Shown in pieces: positions 1-11,634 of a DNA stretch of 64,000 nt. The position numbers were made by a program, and so were the translations under genes. How positions within the stretch are numbered: the stretch's first letter is position 1; the number at the start of each line of letters is the position of its first letter. Source of the DNA: Bettongia penicillata ogilbyi (Eukaryota > Chordata > Mammalia > Diprotodontia > Potoroidae); contig JAJHZJ010000808.1 of the NCBI GenBank assembly GCA_023548195.1, forward strand, positions 2,833,182-2,897,181. The letters run 5' to 3'. The notes beneath the pieces were generated by a model, which was given only the letters and a program-made list of their open reading frames with translations, was not told the origin of the DNA and did not search any database.

Positions 1-540
1 ATGGCAACCAAGAAGGCTAATCAGTGCAAATCAGAGGATGCATTAAGAGAAGCACAGCCTCCAAAAGTAGCAAGATGATAATCCTACTATATTATTCCTG
101 ATCAGACCACAGGGAATATTTCATTCAGTTCTAGGCACCACACTTTAGGAAAGATAAACTGGAGGATGCCCAAAAGAAAACAAACAGGACAGTAAAGGCC
201 ACAAATCATGTCATATGAGGACTGGCTGAAAAAAAAAAAAAACTGGGGATGGTTAGCCTGAAACACTTGGGGAGTGATGTGATTGCTGTTTTCTAAATTG
301 CAAAGAAACAAAATTGAGGTTGCTATACAGAAAAACTCTCCAACAATTAGAAATATCCAAGAGTGGTTTAGGCTGCTTCAAAAGTTAGTATGTTCATTCT
401 CCTGTGAGCTCGTTAAGCAAAGGCTGGGTGACTTCTTCTCAGGTATATTATTGTAAAAGGGTTAATTTTCTAGGCTTGGGCTCAATTAGATGATTTCTGA
501 AGCCCCTCCCAAATCTGAAATTCTGATTCTATGATATTAT
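1..540 (+). mobile_element. CR1/L3-type LINE, 3' end, sense
   Basis: Old non-LTR retrotransposon remnant. The stretch follows the 3' part of vertebrate CR1 elements in order: a 'gcattaagagaagcacag' segment, 'gatcagaccacagg', 'aactggggatggttagcctg', and a terminal 'ggctcaattagatgatttctgaagcccc...attctgattctatga'. No reading frame survives. It is truncated at the window edge. Family (CR1 versus L3) is not resolved; the boundary near 540 is estimated. Confidence 0.6.
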
Positions 541-559
541 TAATGTTACCCCACCACTG

Positions 560-1330
560 GTAGTCTGTTAAGAATTTTTTAAGCAAAAATTCTGATACAC
601 TAATTTAATAATTAGCCTGTCTATGCTTTTTATTCAAATTATTGATAAAAATGTTAAACAAAACAGAGATAAGGGCAAATGATGATCCACTCAAGACTTC
701 CCTCTCCAGGTTGACAATATAGCCATATATCAAGTCTTTCTATTCAAGAGGTCAACCATTCCCAAAACAACTAGCTTCCTTTGTTTGCTGAAATCAAGAT
801 ACATTAAGACAGTGGCATTTCTCTGATCTACCTGTCTAAGGCATAGATTTTTTCTTTAAAAAAAGAAAGCAATCAGGTTAGTCTGGCATAACCTGTTCTG
901 AATGAACAAGCTGGTTCTTGGTGATCACCTCTAAGTTGATCATAAGAAATTTTCCCAATCTGTTCTAGAATTTTACCGGGGAAAAAAGCATCAACATTAT
1001 CAGCTAACAGTCTGAACAATTACCTCTCCTTTTTCAAAACTGATACATCGTTTGCTGTCTCCAACCCAGAGGCGTCTCTTACTCACAATAACTCTTCAAA
1101 GGTTGCTGACTGACTTAGCAATCGTAACTACAGGGTTTTTTTTCAGTGCTTTCTGTAGTTCCCTGGAATGTTTCTGTAGCCAATAATTCCAGGATTTTTT
1201 GGTGCCTTCTTTAAGTTAAAGCTGCCTGACCTCCTCCTAGAGCATACTGGCTCTAAATGTTTTTCCATCACCCTATCCCTCTACCTGACTCCCTGATAAC
1301 AGCAAAGCAATCTTTGTGAGTGAATTAGAA
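560..1330 (-). mobile_element. CR1/L3-type LINE fragment, antisense
   Basis: The plus strand reads like antisense CR1 reverse-transcriptase-region sequence, including 'gatgatccactcaagacttccctctccaggttgac' type text followed by a 'ctggttcttggtgatcacc' block. It is degenerate and without an ORF. Its orientation is opposite to the CR1 3' end just before it, so two separate insertions or a rearrangement are implied. Confidence 0.5.
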
Positions 1331-1783
1331 GTTTTACTGTGAAGGATGGCAGAGGATTTATACAAAAAGGAAAGGTTAGGAAGAAAGGCACAGTAAAGAA
1401 TAAAAAACAGTTCAAAGCTTCTTACAGTTTAATCTTGGTCTTCAACACCAATCACAGGATATATGCCACTTTCCGTACCTCCTTCCGCCAATCTATCTTT
1501 CTTTTTCTTAGTCTGGGTTTTGATTTTAGCTCAGTTACAGTTTCATCAACTGTATAGCCCTCTAAAGTCTGCTTCTTGAATCTTATACCATATAGTAAGC
1601 TTGGGCCTAGACAGGGACTTTCCTCATATAGTCCTCCAACTCACTCACCTCATGATGTTAGCCTCAACCCACTAATCAAAGTCTTGGTCCATGCTACACC
1701 TTAAACTTGGACATAAAAGGATGCTTCCTCCATAGGCCTTAAAGTCACCTTTTTCCCTATCTAAAAGCTGCTACATTCTAGCC
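1331..1783. other. Unassigned intergenic sequence
   Basis: No gene, RNA or repeat was recognised. Short open frames here show no domain and lie in low-complexity or pyrimidine-rich sequence. Confidence 0.4.
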
Positions 1784-1968
1784 CTGGGCTGGGGAACCTG
1801 TGACCTCCTGGGTCCTTGGGTACGGTCCTTTGACTAAGTCCAAGTTTTACAGAACAAATCCTTTTATTAAGGGGATTTGTTCTGTGAAGTCTGGATTCAG
1901 TCAAATGACCACACTTGAGGACCTAGAGGGCCATATGTGGCCTTGAGGCCACAAGTTCCCCACCCCTG
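1784..1968. mobile_element. hAT-like MITE, copy 1
   Basis: Short non-autonomous DNA transposon. The ends are inverted repeats: the left reads 'gggctggggaacctgtgac' and the right is its imperfect complement ending 'agttccccacccctg'. The octamer 'tagccctg' occurs at both borders, compatible with the 8-bp target duplication of hAT elements, although on the left it overlaps the terminal repeat. The interior is also partly palindromic. A second copy lies at 59387-59589. The transposase source is unknown. Confidence 0.6.
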
Positions 1969-2039
1969 TAGCCCTGGATCATGCCCTGTATCTTGTAGTC
2001 ACTCACAGATGTGCCACCTCAATATTCAAGAATTCTGAA

Positions 2040-4370
2040 ATCCCTTTATCTGACCATAATCACCTCTCCTTCTGCCTACCCTTACATAACCCCACTCTTC
2101 ATCCTGTACCATGAGCTCCAATCCCCTTGACCCTTCAATTTTCTGTCAGGTCAACTCCTATCAGTAGCCACTCTCTCCTCTTTTCCCTATCTTAACTCCT
2201 TAGTAAACCAATTCAATTCTCTTTTGATTCCATAGCCTCCTTATCATAACTCAGATTATATAATCCAAGCCTCAGCCTTGGATCACTGTCACCATTTTTT
2301 GCCTTCACAGCTACACATGTGCTGCTGAATGAAGATGGAGAAAATTACAAACTGTTCTGATTAGGTCCACATGTCACCCAACCTCAACTGGACCCTCATT
2401 GCTGCTAACCAGTCCTACTATAACTCCATTATCAACTCACTGTACTCTTCTCCACAGCAGCTCTTCCAAACTTTTTCATCCCTCCTCAAACCTCCCACGA
2501 CTCCTCCTACTCCCCTCTCTCTCAGTTGAGCACTTTGCCTCATATTTTACAAGAAAAAATTAGGCCATTCACCATGAACTCCCTCGTCTTCCCTCTTCCT
2601 CATCTCTTATCACTCAGTTGTCTTCTGCCACTCTCTTCCTTCATCCCTGTCTCATGATGAAGTGGCCTTCCTCCATATCAAAGCTAACCCTTCTTTATTC
2701 ATGTGGTCCCATTCCATCCTGTCATCCCTCCCCTGCCCATCAACCCCACTTTCATTTATTTTCAATCTCTTCCTGTTTCCTGGCTCATTCCTTACTGCCA
2801 ACAAACATACCCATGTCTCCCCTATTCTGAAAAAATTCTCACTTGATTCTTCCATCCCCGCTAACCATCATGCTATATCTCTCCTACACTTTGTAGCTCT
2901 AAAAGGCCCTGTACAATAAGTGCCTCCACTTCTGTCCTTTTCTTAACCCCTTACAATCTGGCTTCCAACCTTATCATTCCACCAACACTTCTCTCTCCAA
3001 AGTTACTAATTATCTCTTGGTTGTCAAAAAGGGGCCTTTTCTATCTTCGTTCACCTTAACATCCCTGCAGTCAAACACTGCTGATCGCTCTCCTCCTTGA
3101 CATTCTCTTCTCTCTAGGTTTTCTGGGACCCCACTCTCCTGGTTTTCTTCTTAACCTATCTGACTGATCTTCTTGTTTCCTTTGCTGGATCCTCCTCCAG
3201 ATCGTGCCCTCTAAGCATCAGTATCTCCCAGGAACCCTCATCTCTTCTCCCTCTATACTATTTCATTTGATGAACTTCACAGCTTCCATGGATTTCGTTA
3301 CGTCTCTATTCTACCATCTTTATGACAATTCCTAAATCTACCTATCCTGCCCCAACCTCTCTGCTGACCTCCAGTTCTGCATCTCTACATACCTTTCAGA
3401 CACCTTGAACTAGATGCCCAGTAGATATTTTAAACTCAGTATGTCCAAAACAGAACTTATATTTCCTTCTCAACACTCCCCAACTGCTACCTTCCCTTTC
3501 ACCACAGTGGGCAACACCATCCTCCCACTCCCTCAGGTTCACAACCTAGTAGTCATACTGGAACCCTCATCTCACCTCACCTCCATATTCAAACTGTTGC
3601 CAAGGCCTGCTGATTTCACCTTTGTAACATCTGCCAAATATGCCCCCTTCTCTCTCTCCTATGACACTGCCACTCTAGTGCAGGTTCTTACTATCTCATG
3701 CCTGGATTACTGCAATAGCCTGCTGGTGGATGTGACTGCCTCAACTCTCTCCTCACTCCAGTTCATCATTCAGTTACTCAAGTGGTTTTTCCTCAAGTAT
3801 AGGTCTGATGATGTCATATGTACAAAGAAACTATATACAGGAAAAAAGGAAATAATTACAAGAGGGAAGGCATTAGACAATATCCCTCAAATCTCAGTAA
3901 ATACAAAAATGCATTCAAAGCCCCACATAATCTAGCCCCTCCTGACTTTCTGGTCTTCTTATACCTTACTCCACAGCATATGCTCTTCAATCCAATGATA
4001 CTGGTTCTGCTGGCTCTTCTACAAAAAAGAAGCTCCATTTCATGGCTCAGGCATTTTCTGTGGCTGTCTGCCCTGCCAGGAATGCACTCCCTCCACTTCA
4101 ACTACTGACTTCCCTGGCTTCCTATAAGTCTTAACTAAAATCCCATCTTCTATAATAAACCTTCCTCAACCTCTCTTAATTCCAGTGTTTATCCTCTTTT
4201 AATTATTCCCTATTTCTCCTAACTCACTTTTGTATGCATTTGTTTGCATGTTGTCTCCCCATCAGATTAAAGCTCCTTGAGGGCAGGGATTTTCTTTTGC
4301 CTCTTTATGTTTCCCTAGCATTTAGCACAGGTCCTGTAGGCACTTACTAAATGTTCATTGATTTACATCA
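2040..4370 (+). mobile_element. L2-type LINE, long copy including RT region
   Basis: Old L2 (CR1-clade) LINE in sense orientation, about 2.3 kb. Interrupted translations recall the L2 reverse transcriptase: a segment equivalent to 'AAFDTIDHSLL', then near 3410 'KLSMSKTELIF'. The 3' end near 4265-4370 is typical of L2 ('attaaagctccttgagggcagggatt', then 'actaaatgttcattgatt'). Frames are broken by stops and frameshifts, so it is not functional. Short ORFs in it are remnants or chance frames. Confidence 0.65.
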
Positions 4371-4439
4371 TATTTCACAGAAAAAAAAAATCTCACATCA
4401 CTTAGATGCCTTCTGACCCCATTTCCTCCTTTACCTGTC

Positions 4440-5870
4440 TCTCACAAATAGGTGACCTTATTCTTTACCAAGTCACACCTTAGATTTGAATTTGCCAGAA
4501 GTGATTTCATTCTGTCCTGTCTCTTCCAGAAGATTGCCCTGTTTGTTATTTCCATTCTCTCATTTATCATCTATACCTCCCTGTCTACTGGATCATTTTC
4601 TACAAACATGGCCATTTCTCATCCTCAAAAAAAAATCCTTACTTGATCCTTCCATCCTTGCTATTATGCTATATTTCTTCTGCCCTTTGTGGATATACTT
4701 TGTGAAAAGGCCATCTATAATAGGTGCCTCCACTTTCCTCTCACTTTTTAACTCCTTATAGTCTGGCTTCTGACTTCATTCTTCTAACAAAATTGCTTTC
4801 TTCAAAGTGACCAATGACCTCTTACCAAATCCAAGTCTGTTCTCAAACATCATTCTTCTTGGCCTCTCTGCAGCCTTTGATACTATTGCTCACTGACTTC
4901 TCCTTCATACTCTGTTTCTAGGTTTTTTGGGACGCTATTCTCTTCTAGTACTCCTCCTACCCAGTAGGCCACTCTTTCTCAGTCTCATCCAGGTCACACC
5001 TCTCTACCCATAGATGTCCCCACAGGATTCTGTCTGGGACCTTCTCTTCTCCACTTCACCAAGTTATCTCATCAGCTCCCACATATCTCCTGTAGAGTTC
5101 CCATCTCTATCGTACCATCTCCAGTCTCACGTGTCCAACTGCTTTTCAGACATCTCAAAATGGATGTCCAATAGACATGTGCAACCCACTACCTTTCCCT
5201 TAAACTCTCTCCCTCTCCCATTTTCCTATTCTTGTTGAAGGCAAAACCATCCTGCCAGTTCCTTAGTCTTACAGTGCAGGTGTGATCCTCACCTCCTCAC
5301 CATAGTTCATTCTGAAATCTCAGCTTGCTGCCAAAGGCTTGTCAATTTCACCTTTGCAACATCTCTCCAATATGCCCACTGTCTCCACTGATAGTAGCAC
5401 CAGCCTAGTGCAGGCCCTCTTCAACGACACCTGGGTTATTAGTGAGCCTGCTGGTAGGTGTGCCTGCCTCAAGTTTTTCCCTACTCCGATCCATCACACA
5501 CACAGACACACACACACACACACACACACCTCCCCCCATCATATACTCTTGCTGTTCCTGGAACAAGACAGTCAGTCTCTTAGTTCTCTGTATTTTCTCA
5601 GGCTGTCCCCCAGCCTTGGAATACTCTTCCTCCTCATCTCTGCCTCCTAGTTTCCCAGCTTCTACAGAAAGCATTTCTCAACTCCTCTTAGTCTAATGCC
5701 TTCCCTCTTTTAATCATTTCCTTTTTTTCTGTATATAGTTGTGTATATTTATTTGTTTGTTGCCTTCTCCATTAGATTGTGAATCTTAAGGGCAGGGTCT
5801 GTCTTTTACCTCTTTTTGTATCCACAGAACTCAGCAAGGTGCCTGGCACAATAGTGAGTTTACTTACTGA
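4440..5870 (+). mobile_element. L2-type LINE, second copy in tandem orientation
   Basis: Another sense L2 copy directly after the previous one, with matching landmarks: 'aggtgcctccactttcctc' corresponds to 'aagtgcctccacttctgtc' in the first copy. It ends at 5770-5870 with 'attagattgtgaatcttaagggcagggtctg' type L2 3' sequence. It carries a CA microsatellite at 5494-5529. No intact ORF remains. Confidence 0.65.
5494..5529. repeat. (CA)n microsatellite
   Basis: Nearly pure CA dinucleotide run within an L2 copy, interrupted by one 'ag'. Confidence 0.9.
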
Positions 5871-6429
5871 TTGATACATGGGATGACATAGTATCATTGC
5901 ATATAAATATGTGTACAGTGCTAGTATAGTAACCTATCATTTTTATCCCTTTTGGATAAGGTATAACTTTTACTGTTCTATTCTAGTAGTCTTATCATAT
6001 CAACTTTTCACCTATTAAACTATTCCATTAAATTCATTACCTATATCTGACACATTGACATATAGATATCTTGCACCATTAAATATTATTTATATCCCTC
6101 TACCCCATTTTTTCCTGTGCATATTTTAAAATATGAATAATAATATATTCTTCAGTCTAAATCTTTGTCTTTGTTACCACTAAATGTTTTGCTGTCTCTC
6201 CTGTTAGATTTTAAGCTCATTAGAAGTAGAGATTTATTTTACCATACTCTCCAAATTTCCATACAGTGTTACATACATAGAAAGGATAACTTATTACCCC
6301 ACAGTTACCTACATAACTGGATAATATGCCTGATATGAAATGAACAACTTTTAAAATAGAAAATACATTTCTAGAACTTTTAAAATTACTTTTTATCATG
6401 ACTGAAAAAATATTTGCCATAGCATTTAC
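5871..6429. other. AT-rich region downstream of WDR19 stop, with L2 3' tail
   Basis: AT-rich sequence that would be WDR19 3' UTR or flank. A short sense L2 tail ('gttagattttaagctcatta') is visible near 6205-6230. No exon of a neighbouring gene was recognised. The last coding exon may be read through to here or spliced onward (see W12). Confidence 0.4.
6233..6238 (-). promoter_or_regulatory. Candidate polyadenylation signal AATAAA for WDR19
   Basis: The complement reads AATAAA about 200 nt downstream of the WDR19 stop codon. It falls beside an L2 fragment and AT-rich sequence where such hexamers arise by chance. Use would require that the donor-like site right after the stop is not spliced. 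Weak support. Confidence 0.3.
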
Positions 6430-6553
6430 CTGAAACCATTAATGATCCCCTGCTTCTGGCTTGAGATAAGATGTACAGTCAGCGATTTTTTTAATATTAG
6501 CAGTGTTCAATGTTTCTGAACACATAGGACAAGTACTTTCTGTATGCAGCATT
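6430..6553 (-). CDS. WDR19: WDR19 (IFT144) exon W12, last coding exon
   Basis: Final coding exon, coding part 6439-6553, entered one nucleotide before a codon boundary (completing an Ile codon shared with W11). It encodes about 37 residues beginning [11 protein letters not shown] and ending in 'KPEAGDH', then TAA at 6441-6439. CPMC (residues 404-407 of the 433 encoded here) supplies the last Cys pair of the cysteine-rich C terminus. The start of the exon matches mammalian IFT144 closely, but the last 7-10 residues differ from the human tail as I recall it. A good donor (CAG|gtaaat) follows the stop by nine bases, so either the 3' UTR continues in a downstream exon or this site is unused; the exon's 3' border at 6430 assumes it is used. 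Confidence 0.9.
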
Positions 6554-7394
6554 CTAGTTTTGAAAAAAAAATTTAGAGACAAATTGTATGTTAATATTTG
6601 GTTTTGCTACAAAAGTATAACGCATTAACTATAACTTACCACCAAGTGCCATTCCCAAGAGAATTTCCCCTATCTAGCATTAGAACTTTTAGCTCTCACT
6701 TCTGATTGGGTGTAGAGCTCACTTCATTATTCATTAGAACCATTCCTCCTAATTGGAAAAAGAAAAAGGGGTAGGTTTCCTTTTGCCTATCACTCTTCTG
6801 ATTCCCACTCCATATGTAATTTTAAATCTGAAATGTCCCTTAAGCAAAGCTACTCTTGGGATCATCCTAAATTCCTAGCTGTCTCCATGCTCAGCCTATA
6901 TTGGCTAAGCCATTGATGTAAAACCACCCCTAGGGTATCACTCTTAAACTGCCAAATATTTTATGTACAGTTGGAAACTTTTCTCCTGAAAGCAAGATAT
7001 GAATTATGCTGCATCATTTGATGGTTTCATTTAAAAAAAAAATTTCCTTTACCTTTTCATTCTTAAAAAAAAGATGAAAGTATATAGTGTTGAGGCTTAC
7101 CTATTGGGCATTATTTTCCTATGTTTCATTTAATTTTCCTTTGTTTCTTTAAAAATATTAGGAAGTTAAAATTTTTACTTTTTAAAAAAATAATGTCATC
7201 TTATCATCTATTAGTTCAACTGTTTCTTTATGTTGACAAACTCCACCAACAAGGGTTTGGGGGATGATTTGCTACCAGATATCTCTCAGCCAGAAAATAA
7301 TAAAAGGAACTGTTCATAAGTTTCAGAATAAGGATAACTGCTAATGGAGAAGATGTACTGCAACAATTTTCACTTCTTGGTCAGAAGCTTTACA
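6554..7394. other. Intron W11-W12, near part
   Basis: AT-rich intron sequence with no recognised repeat or second gene. Confidence 0.5.
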
Positions 7395-7625
7395 GCTCAA
7401 TGGTACAATGGAAAAGAGCTCTGGGCCTGGAATCACAAAAGACTCTTTTTCCTGAGTTCAAATCCAGCCTTAGATACTTATTAGCTGGATGACCCTGGGC
7501 AAGTCACTTAACCCCATTTGCCTCAGTTTCCTCCTCTGTAAAGAAATGACGAACCACTCCAGTATCTTTGCCAAGAAAACCCCAAATGGGGTCATGAAGA
7601 GTTGGAAACAACTGAAAAACTACTG
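7395..7625 (+). mobile_element. tRNA-headed SINE with RTE-type 3' tail
   Basis: Complete-looking SINE. The head shows 'gttcaaatccagcc', then the common 'gatgaccctgggcaagtcac' and 'cctcagtttcctcctctgta' blocks, and it ends with 'ggggtcatgaagagttgg...aacaactgaaaaactactgaac'. That tail resembles the 3' end of the RTE copy at 24470-25445, which suggests RTE-driven mobilisation. This SINE type is typical of marsupial genomes. It is antisense to WDR19. Confidence 0.7.
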
Positions 7626-8485
7626 AACAAGAAGAAGCAAAGAATACATTTCAGGATATGAACTCCCTCCCCTCCTGTAGGACACTATCACTTATGCATC
7701 CTTTCCACCCCCTTCAAATGAGGGAAGCAATAGAGTCTTGGCTTGCCTGGTGCTACTTCATCTCTGGGGATAATTCTCTGACATACAACATGGTCCAGTT
7801 GATACCTCACTCAGAGATGACTGGGCTCATGTGAATCTTTGGGGTGTAGACCTTCCTGTTCCTAGATATACCCATGAAAAGCCTGTCCTTGGGGTAACAC
7901 CGTTGCCTCTTCTGTTTCTGCCCCTACTTTCACTGTCACTGACCCAGAACTAAGAGAACTGGAACTTGTTCAAATTTGCTTCTCCTCAAGGCAGATTTTG
8001 TTAAAAGGAACTTTATTCTCACAGGAATTGTTAGTAAAACAGTTTGCTCTTTTTTTAAATTAAAGACAAGTCATCACCAAATATTAGTTTGATTTAATTC
8101 AATAAATGTGTTTATTTTTAAACTATGTAAGGCACATAATCATTATTGATGATATAATAAGTGAATAATATAAAGAGTCACTGGGCCATCTTCATTGAAA
8201 AGAACAATCAGGGGTAGAATCAGCAACTGTTGAACTCATTAAAGGTATATAATCTCCTGCTTCTTGCCTGAGATGTGTAATCACCTTCCTCTCACTCCTT
8301 TCCCTTTCCCTTACTCTCTCCCTACTGTGTGCAGATCAGTGATTTTAACACAGTGAGATTTCCCACGGTGTGGGAATTCCCTCCACCACCAACACATCTC
8401 TAGCATTTCTTCACAAAATGTTCTTGTGATGCCTCGTCATGTTGCAGAGAAGAATCTCAGTTCTCAAAGACTATGCTCACAAAAG
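7626..8485. other. Unassigned intron sequence
   Basis: No repeat or coding exon recognised. A short stretch near 8230-8275 weakly resembles part of exon W12 but does not hold up (see rejected items). Confidence 0.4.
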
Positions 8486-8600
8486 TCAGTCAACGGTCAA
8501 TAAGCATTTACTACATGCCAGGTGCTATACTGCATAGTGCACATAAAGAAAAATACGTAAAGAAAAGCAAAAACATAAACCCTACCCTCAACTTTGGCAG
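8486..8600 (-). mobile_element. L2 3' end fragment, antisense
   Basis: Antisense L2 tail: 'gtcaataagcatttactacatgccaggtgctatactgc' is the complement of the common L2 3' terminus, followed by a degraded segment. No ORF. Confidence 0.55.
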
Positions 8601-9389
8601 CTTGTACTATGCTGGAAAGGCTCCAAGCATATGACTAATTCTTTCATTATGTCAATCCACAAAACAAAAAAAAAAGCAAAATGGTCCCCAGTACTTTGCA
8701 ACCTCCTTTCACTTATGTAACAATGGTGAGAGTGATGCACAAGGGAACAGACGGTACCAAGAATCACAGAATTTTTTTAGCATGTCTGCAGTCCTTAACT
8801 TAGCTGGTGATATGCTGGACCAGTGCCCAGCAAGTTTCTGTTGCAAGTGAATCATATCAATATTAACATTTTCACTATAAGTAAAATAAGGAGATAAAAG
8901 GAAGTTCCCTTCAATGAAAGAATGGGTCATAGCTTTCTCCTTGAAAAGGAAAATAAAGGAGTTGGTAGAGTTGGTTTAAATGTGTATCAAGGCAGCAAGA
9001 TACATCATTTCACAAGATAGTGGTCATATCTTATTACAGCGCTCACAATAAGGTTAGAAAAAATTCCATTGTGAAAATAACTTCAGCTTATGCATCATTA
9101 GCTGTAGCAGAGGATGAGGAGGATGAACCTCTTACGACTCTCTAAATTAAATCAACATATATTTCAAATACTTTAATATTCAGTGAATAAGGAATGAGAG
9201 ACCAAGGGCCTTAATTGTATTTTATTCATATTTTCTTTTGAGAAGAGGATTTGGAGCCAGTGTACTTAATGGGCATCAGATAATATCACAGAAAAAAAAG
9301 ATCACATTTTTTAACAAACAGAAAACAGTTTAATTACTCTTTGATTATTAACACCAAGGCATAAACTATAGAGTTGTATATTCCACAGA
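8601..9389. other. Unassigned intron sequence with a 73-codon open frame
   Basis: A minus-strand open frame at 8709-8930 has mixed composition and no low-complexity bias, but no homologue was recognised and no splice sites frame it. It could be a fragment of an old retrocopy or transposon, or chance. Confidence 0.3.
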
Positions 9390-10130
9390 GGTGTTTGCTA
9401 CTATCATGGGAAAAGTGCAAGTTGAAGAACTCCCTATATTTAATGAAGTTCTTCACATACTTCCTCTTTGTGGATGATATTATGCTGAGTATATCAATCA
9501 CTGGAAGAATACAGTCACCTAAATGAGACCCATAATCACTGAAAAGGTTCACTTTAACTATCCTCAAAGGAAAAAAAAACACATGAATGAAGATAGTTCA
9601 TCGTCTAGATTATGATGTGCAATTGGATGGACAAACCATAGATCTTGCCCACTAATGCATATATATCTTGGACAGAAACTTGAATGAAGAAACTGAACCA
9701 TAATTGAATAGGAAGAGGAATGTATATCTCTAAGGAACTGTATACTATTTTTTAATAATCCCCAAGCTTCATTCTGAAATGAGAGACTATATTTTTAATA
9801 ACATCACTTTTCCAGTGATTCTGAATGGCTGCAAACCATTCTATTACCATTCTATTACATATACATATATACTATAGTCTTTAAAGAATGAAAGTTGTTG
9901 ACTACTCAAAGAGCAATGTAGAGGACCATGGTAGGTCTAAGTCAGCTACAGTTTATTATTAATATGTGCCATTTATGCAAGAGTAACATTAAGAGTTAGA
10001 TACTGGAAAAGTAGCTGAGCCAGTCATCTGTCAAGAGCAAGAGACAAAAGATGCATATTCAGAGCCTTTGTGACAAACTGGAATCCATACAAGGTCCAGA
10101 ACTCTAAAGGAAGGCTCCCAGAACAGTGTC
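9390..10130 (+). mobile_element. RTE-like non-LTR retrotransposon remnant
   Basis: Broken frames recall an endonuclease/reverse transcriptase LINE: 'tttgtggatgatat' gives an FVDDI-like RT catalytic motif near 9468. Then a segment like 'IYLGQKL' lies near 9665, a 'RAMERTM'-like stretch near 9910, and 'FVTNWNPYKVQ...KGRLPEQ'-like text near 10070. Stops and frameshifts are frequent. RTE-like clade assignment is tentative. Confidence 0.45.
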
Positions 10131-10799
10131 TAGAGCACTTCCCCACCCCCTACAGAAATTGTCATTCCCCCCACCACTACCGGGTTTGAGAACCACACAG
10201 TATGAGAAAGTATAGATAGGTAGCAATCTGTATTATTGGAGGGAGTCTCCATATCCCTGAGATCAGTTTCATTAAAATAAATGTTTGCACTTAAATACGT
10301 TTTATTTAAAATCTTTTTTTCATGTTTACCCATTAGATTTTTAAGTAAACAATGGATTTTTTTCCATGCTCACTAAATTTCCATAATACCTAACATAGCA
10401 ACATGTTCCATATACATGTAAAGCAATACTTTACTGTTTTTAGGTACATGGAACAATGAGTTTGGTTAATTGTAATGTTATTACTAATTGCAAAAAGAAC
10501 CCTCCATTTTATTAATTTCTAGTTTCTATGGTAATCCATCCTCTTAAAAATTCTGATGAGAAATATTGCCAAAATTATTTCCTCACCAATCACCTGGCTT
10601 TTATGCTGCTTGTAGTAAGTGGAGAAAATATACATTAGTTGCCTAAGCAACCCATTCCCTTGAGGCTGATGCACTCAGCAGAAAAGGACATATACCTGTT
10701 GCTATAGTAACTCGATGTGTATCAAAAAGGATTTTCTCTGGAAAATGCATCTTTCCCTCAATGTTGCTATGTCAAAAGGAAAACTAGCATGCCTGTTAA
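10131..10799. other. Unassigned intron sequence
   Basis: AT-rich, no confident repeat or exon. An L2-like sense tail ('gttaagggcaggaactgtgtcc') begins near 10795. Confidence 0.4.
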
Positions 10800-10867
10800 G
10801 GGCAGGAACTGTGTCCTTTCTCTCCTACACCAAGCCTAGCACAGCCTCTTGTACACAGTAGTGTTTG

Positions 10868-11085
10868 TGGTTGCTCTCACGATGACCATCAACCACATTG
10901 TCCACTGTCATCTTGGCAAGGATACTAGAATTGTTTGCCATTTCCCTCTCTAGTAGATTAAGGCAAATAGAGGTTAAATGACTGTCTGAGGGTTACACAA
11001 CTAGTAAGTATCTGAGGACAGATCTGAACTCAGGCTTGACTGACGGTTGAGTTCTCCATCCAATGAGTCACTTGGCTGCCTCCAC
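10868..11085 (-). mobile_element. tRNA-headed SINE, antisense
   Basis: Antisense copy of the marsupial-type tRNA SINE: 'gggttacacaactagtaag', 'agatctgaactcaggcttgac' and a terminal 'ccatccaatgagtcacttggctgcctc' are complements of the SINE head. Considerably diverged. Confidence 0.6.
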
Positions 11086-11557
11086 AGTGGTATACAATAG
11101 TGCAATTCTTCTGTATTGGCTGACTGAGTAATCATAAGTCTTCTCCAGTGCGTCCATAGTAAAGTATAAGACTTTGTGTTGCTACATTAAAGATAGGTTT
11201 TCAAAGCATTTTTCATATTTTTAATGTGCCATAAAAATTTTAAAATAAAAAGTCCCTCAAGAAAAGCAAGGGAGAAATTTCTTTCCTCTGCCAACTATTA
11301 GGATATTACACCTTAGAAGAGCTAACAAAGATTTTAATTTTGTGTAAAAAATTTCTTTGGATAAAAAAAGTAATAAGTAGAAATTGCAAGGTATAATACT
11401 AATTAAGATGTCAAATCATAAATAATCCTGGAAAACTGCACAAAAGCAATTAGATAAAGAAACAAAAAGAGGGCATAGAGCTTTCTATAGCTTGAAATGA
11501 GAAAGTGTGACATTTGGGAGGTTTTAAAGTGTTAGAATTCAAACAACTCAAACTTAC
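11086..11557. other. Unassigned intron sequence
   Basis: AT-rich intron DNA next to exon W11; nothing recognised. Confidence 0.4.
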
Positions 11558-11634
11558 ATTCTCATCTCTGAATATAAAGCAGGAAAGTCACAGTAAGGGC
11601 ATACGGTCCAATCATCCTTTATCATATGTCTACC
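11558..11634 (-). CDS. WDR19: WDR19 (IFT144) exon W11
   Basis: 77-nt exon, acceptor ...aaag|GGT and donor AGAAT|gtaagt, starting in phase 0 and ending two nucleotides into a codon. It encodes 25 complete residues (371-395 of the 433 encoded here) beginning GRHMIKDDW, with CPYC at 382-385. His373 and the CPYC pair are candidate metal ligands in the C-terminal cysteine-rich module shared with W10 and W12. Similarity to mammalian IFT144 is near identity over most of the exon. Confidence 0.92.

Noticed and set aside
102..311. Short open frames in 1-1560
   Set aside because: They lie in CR1 remnants or pyrimidine-rich sequence and show no domain, no splice context and no homology I recognise.
3414..3935. 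173-codon plus-strand frame as a possible gene
   Set aside because: It is inside an L2 LINE; 'KLSMSKTELIF' is L2 reverse-transcriptase text and the frame drifts through indels.
1..6400. 3' end of RFC1, the convergent neighbour of WDR19 in other mammals
   Set aside because: No RFC1-like exon was seen. The region is CR1, L2 and MITE sequence, so the neighbour, if present, lies outside the window.
8220..8350. Possible decoy copy of exon W12: 'ctgcttcttgcctgagat' resembles 'ctgcttctggcttgagat' in the exon
   Set aside because: Only about 18-35 nt align, there is no frame, and the upstream sequence does not resemble the rest of the exon; chance similarity is likely.
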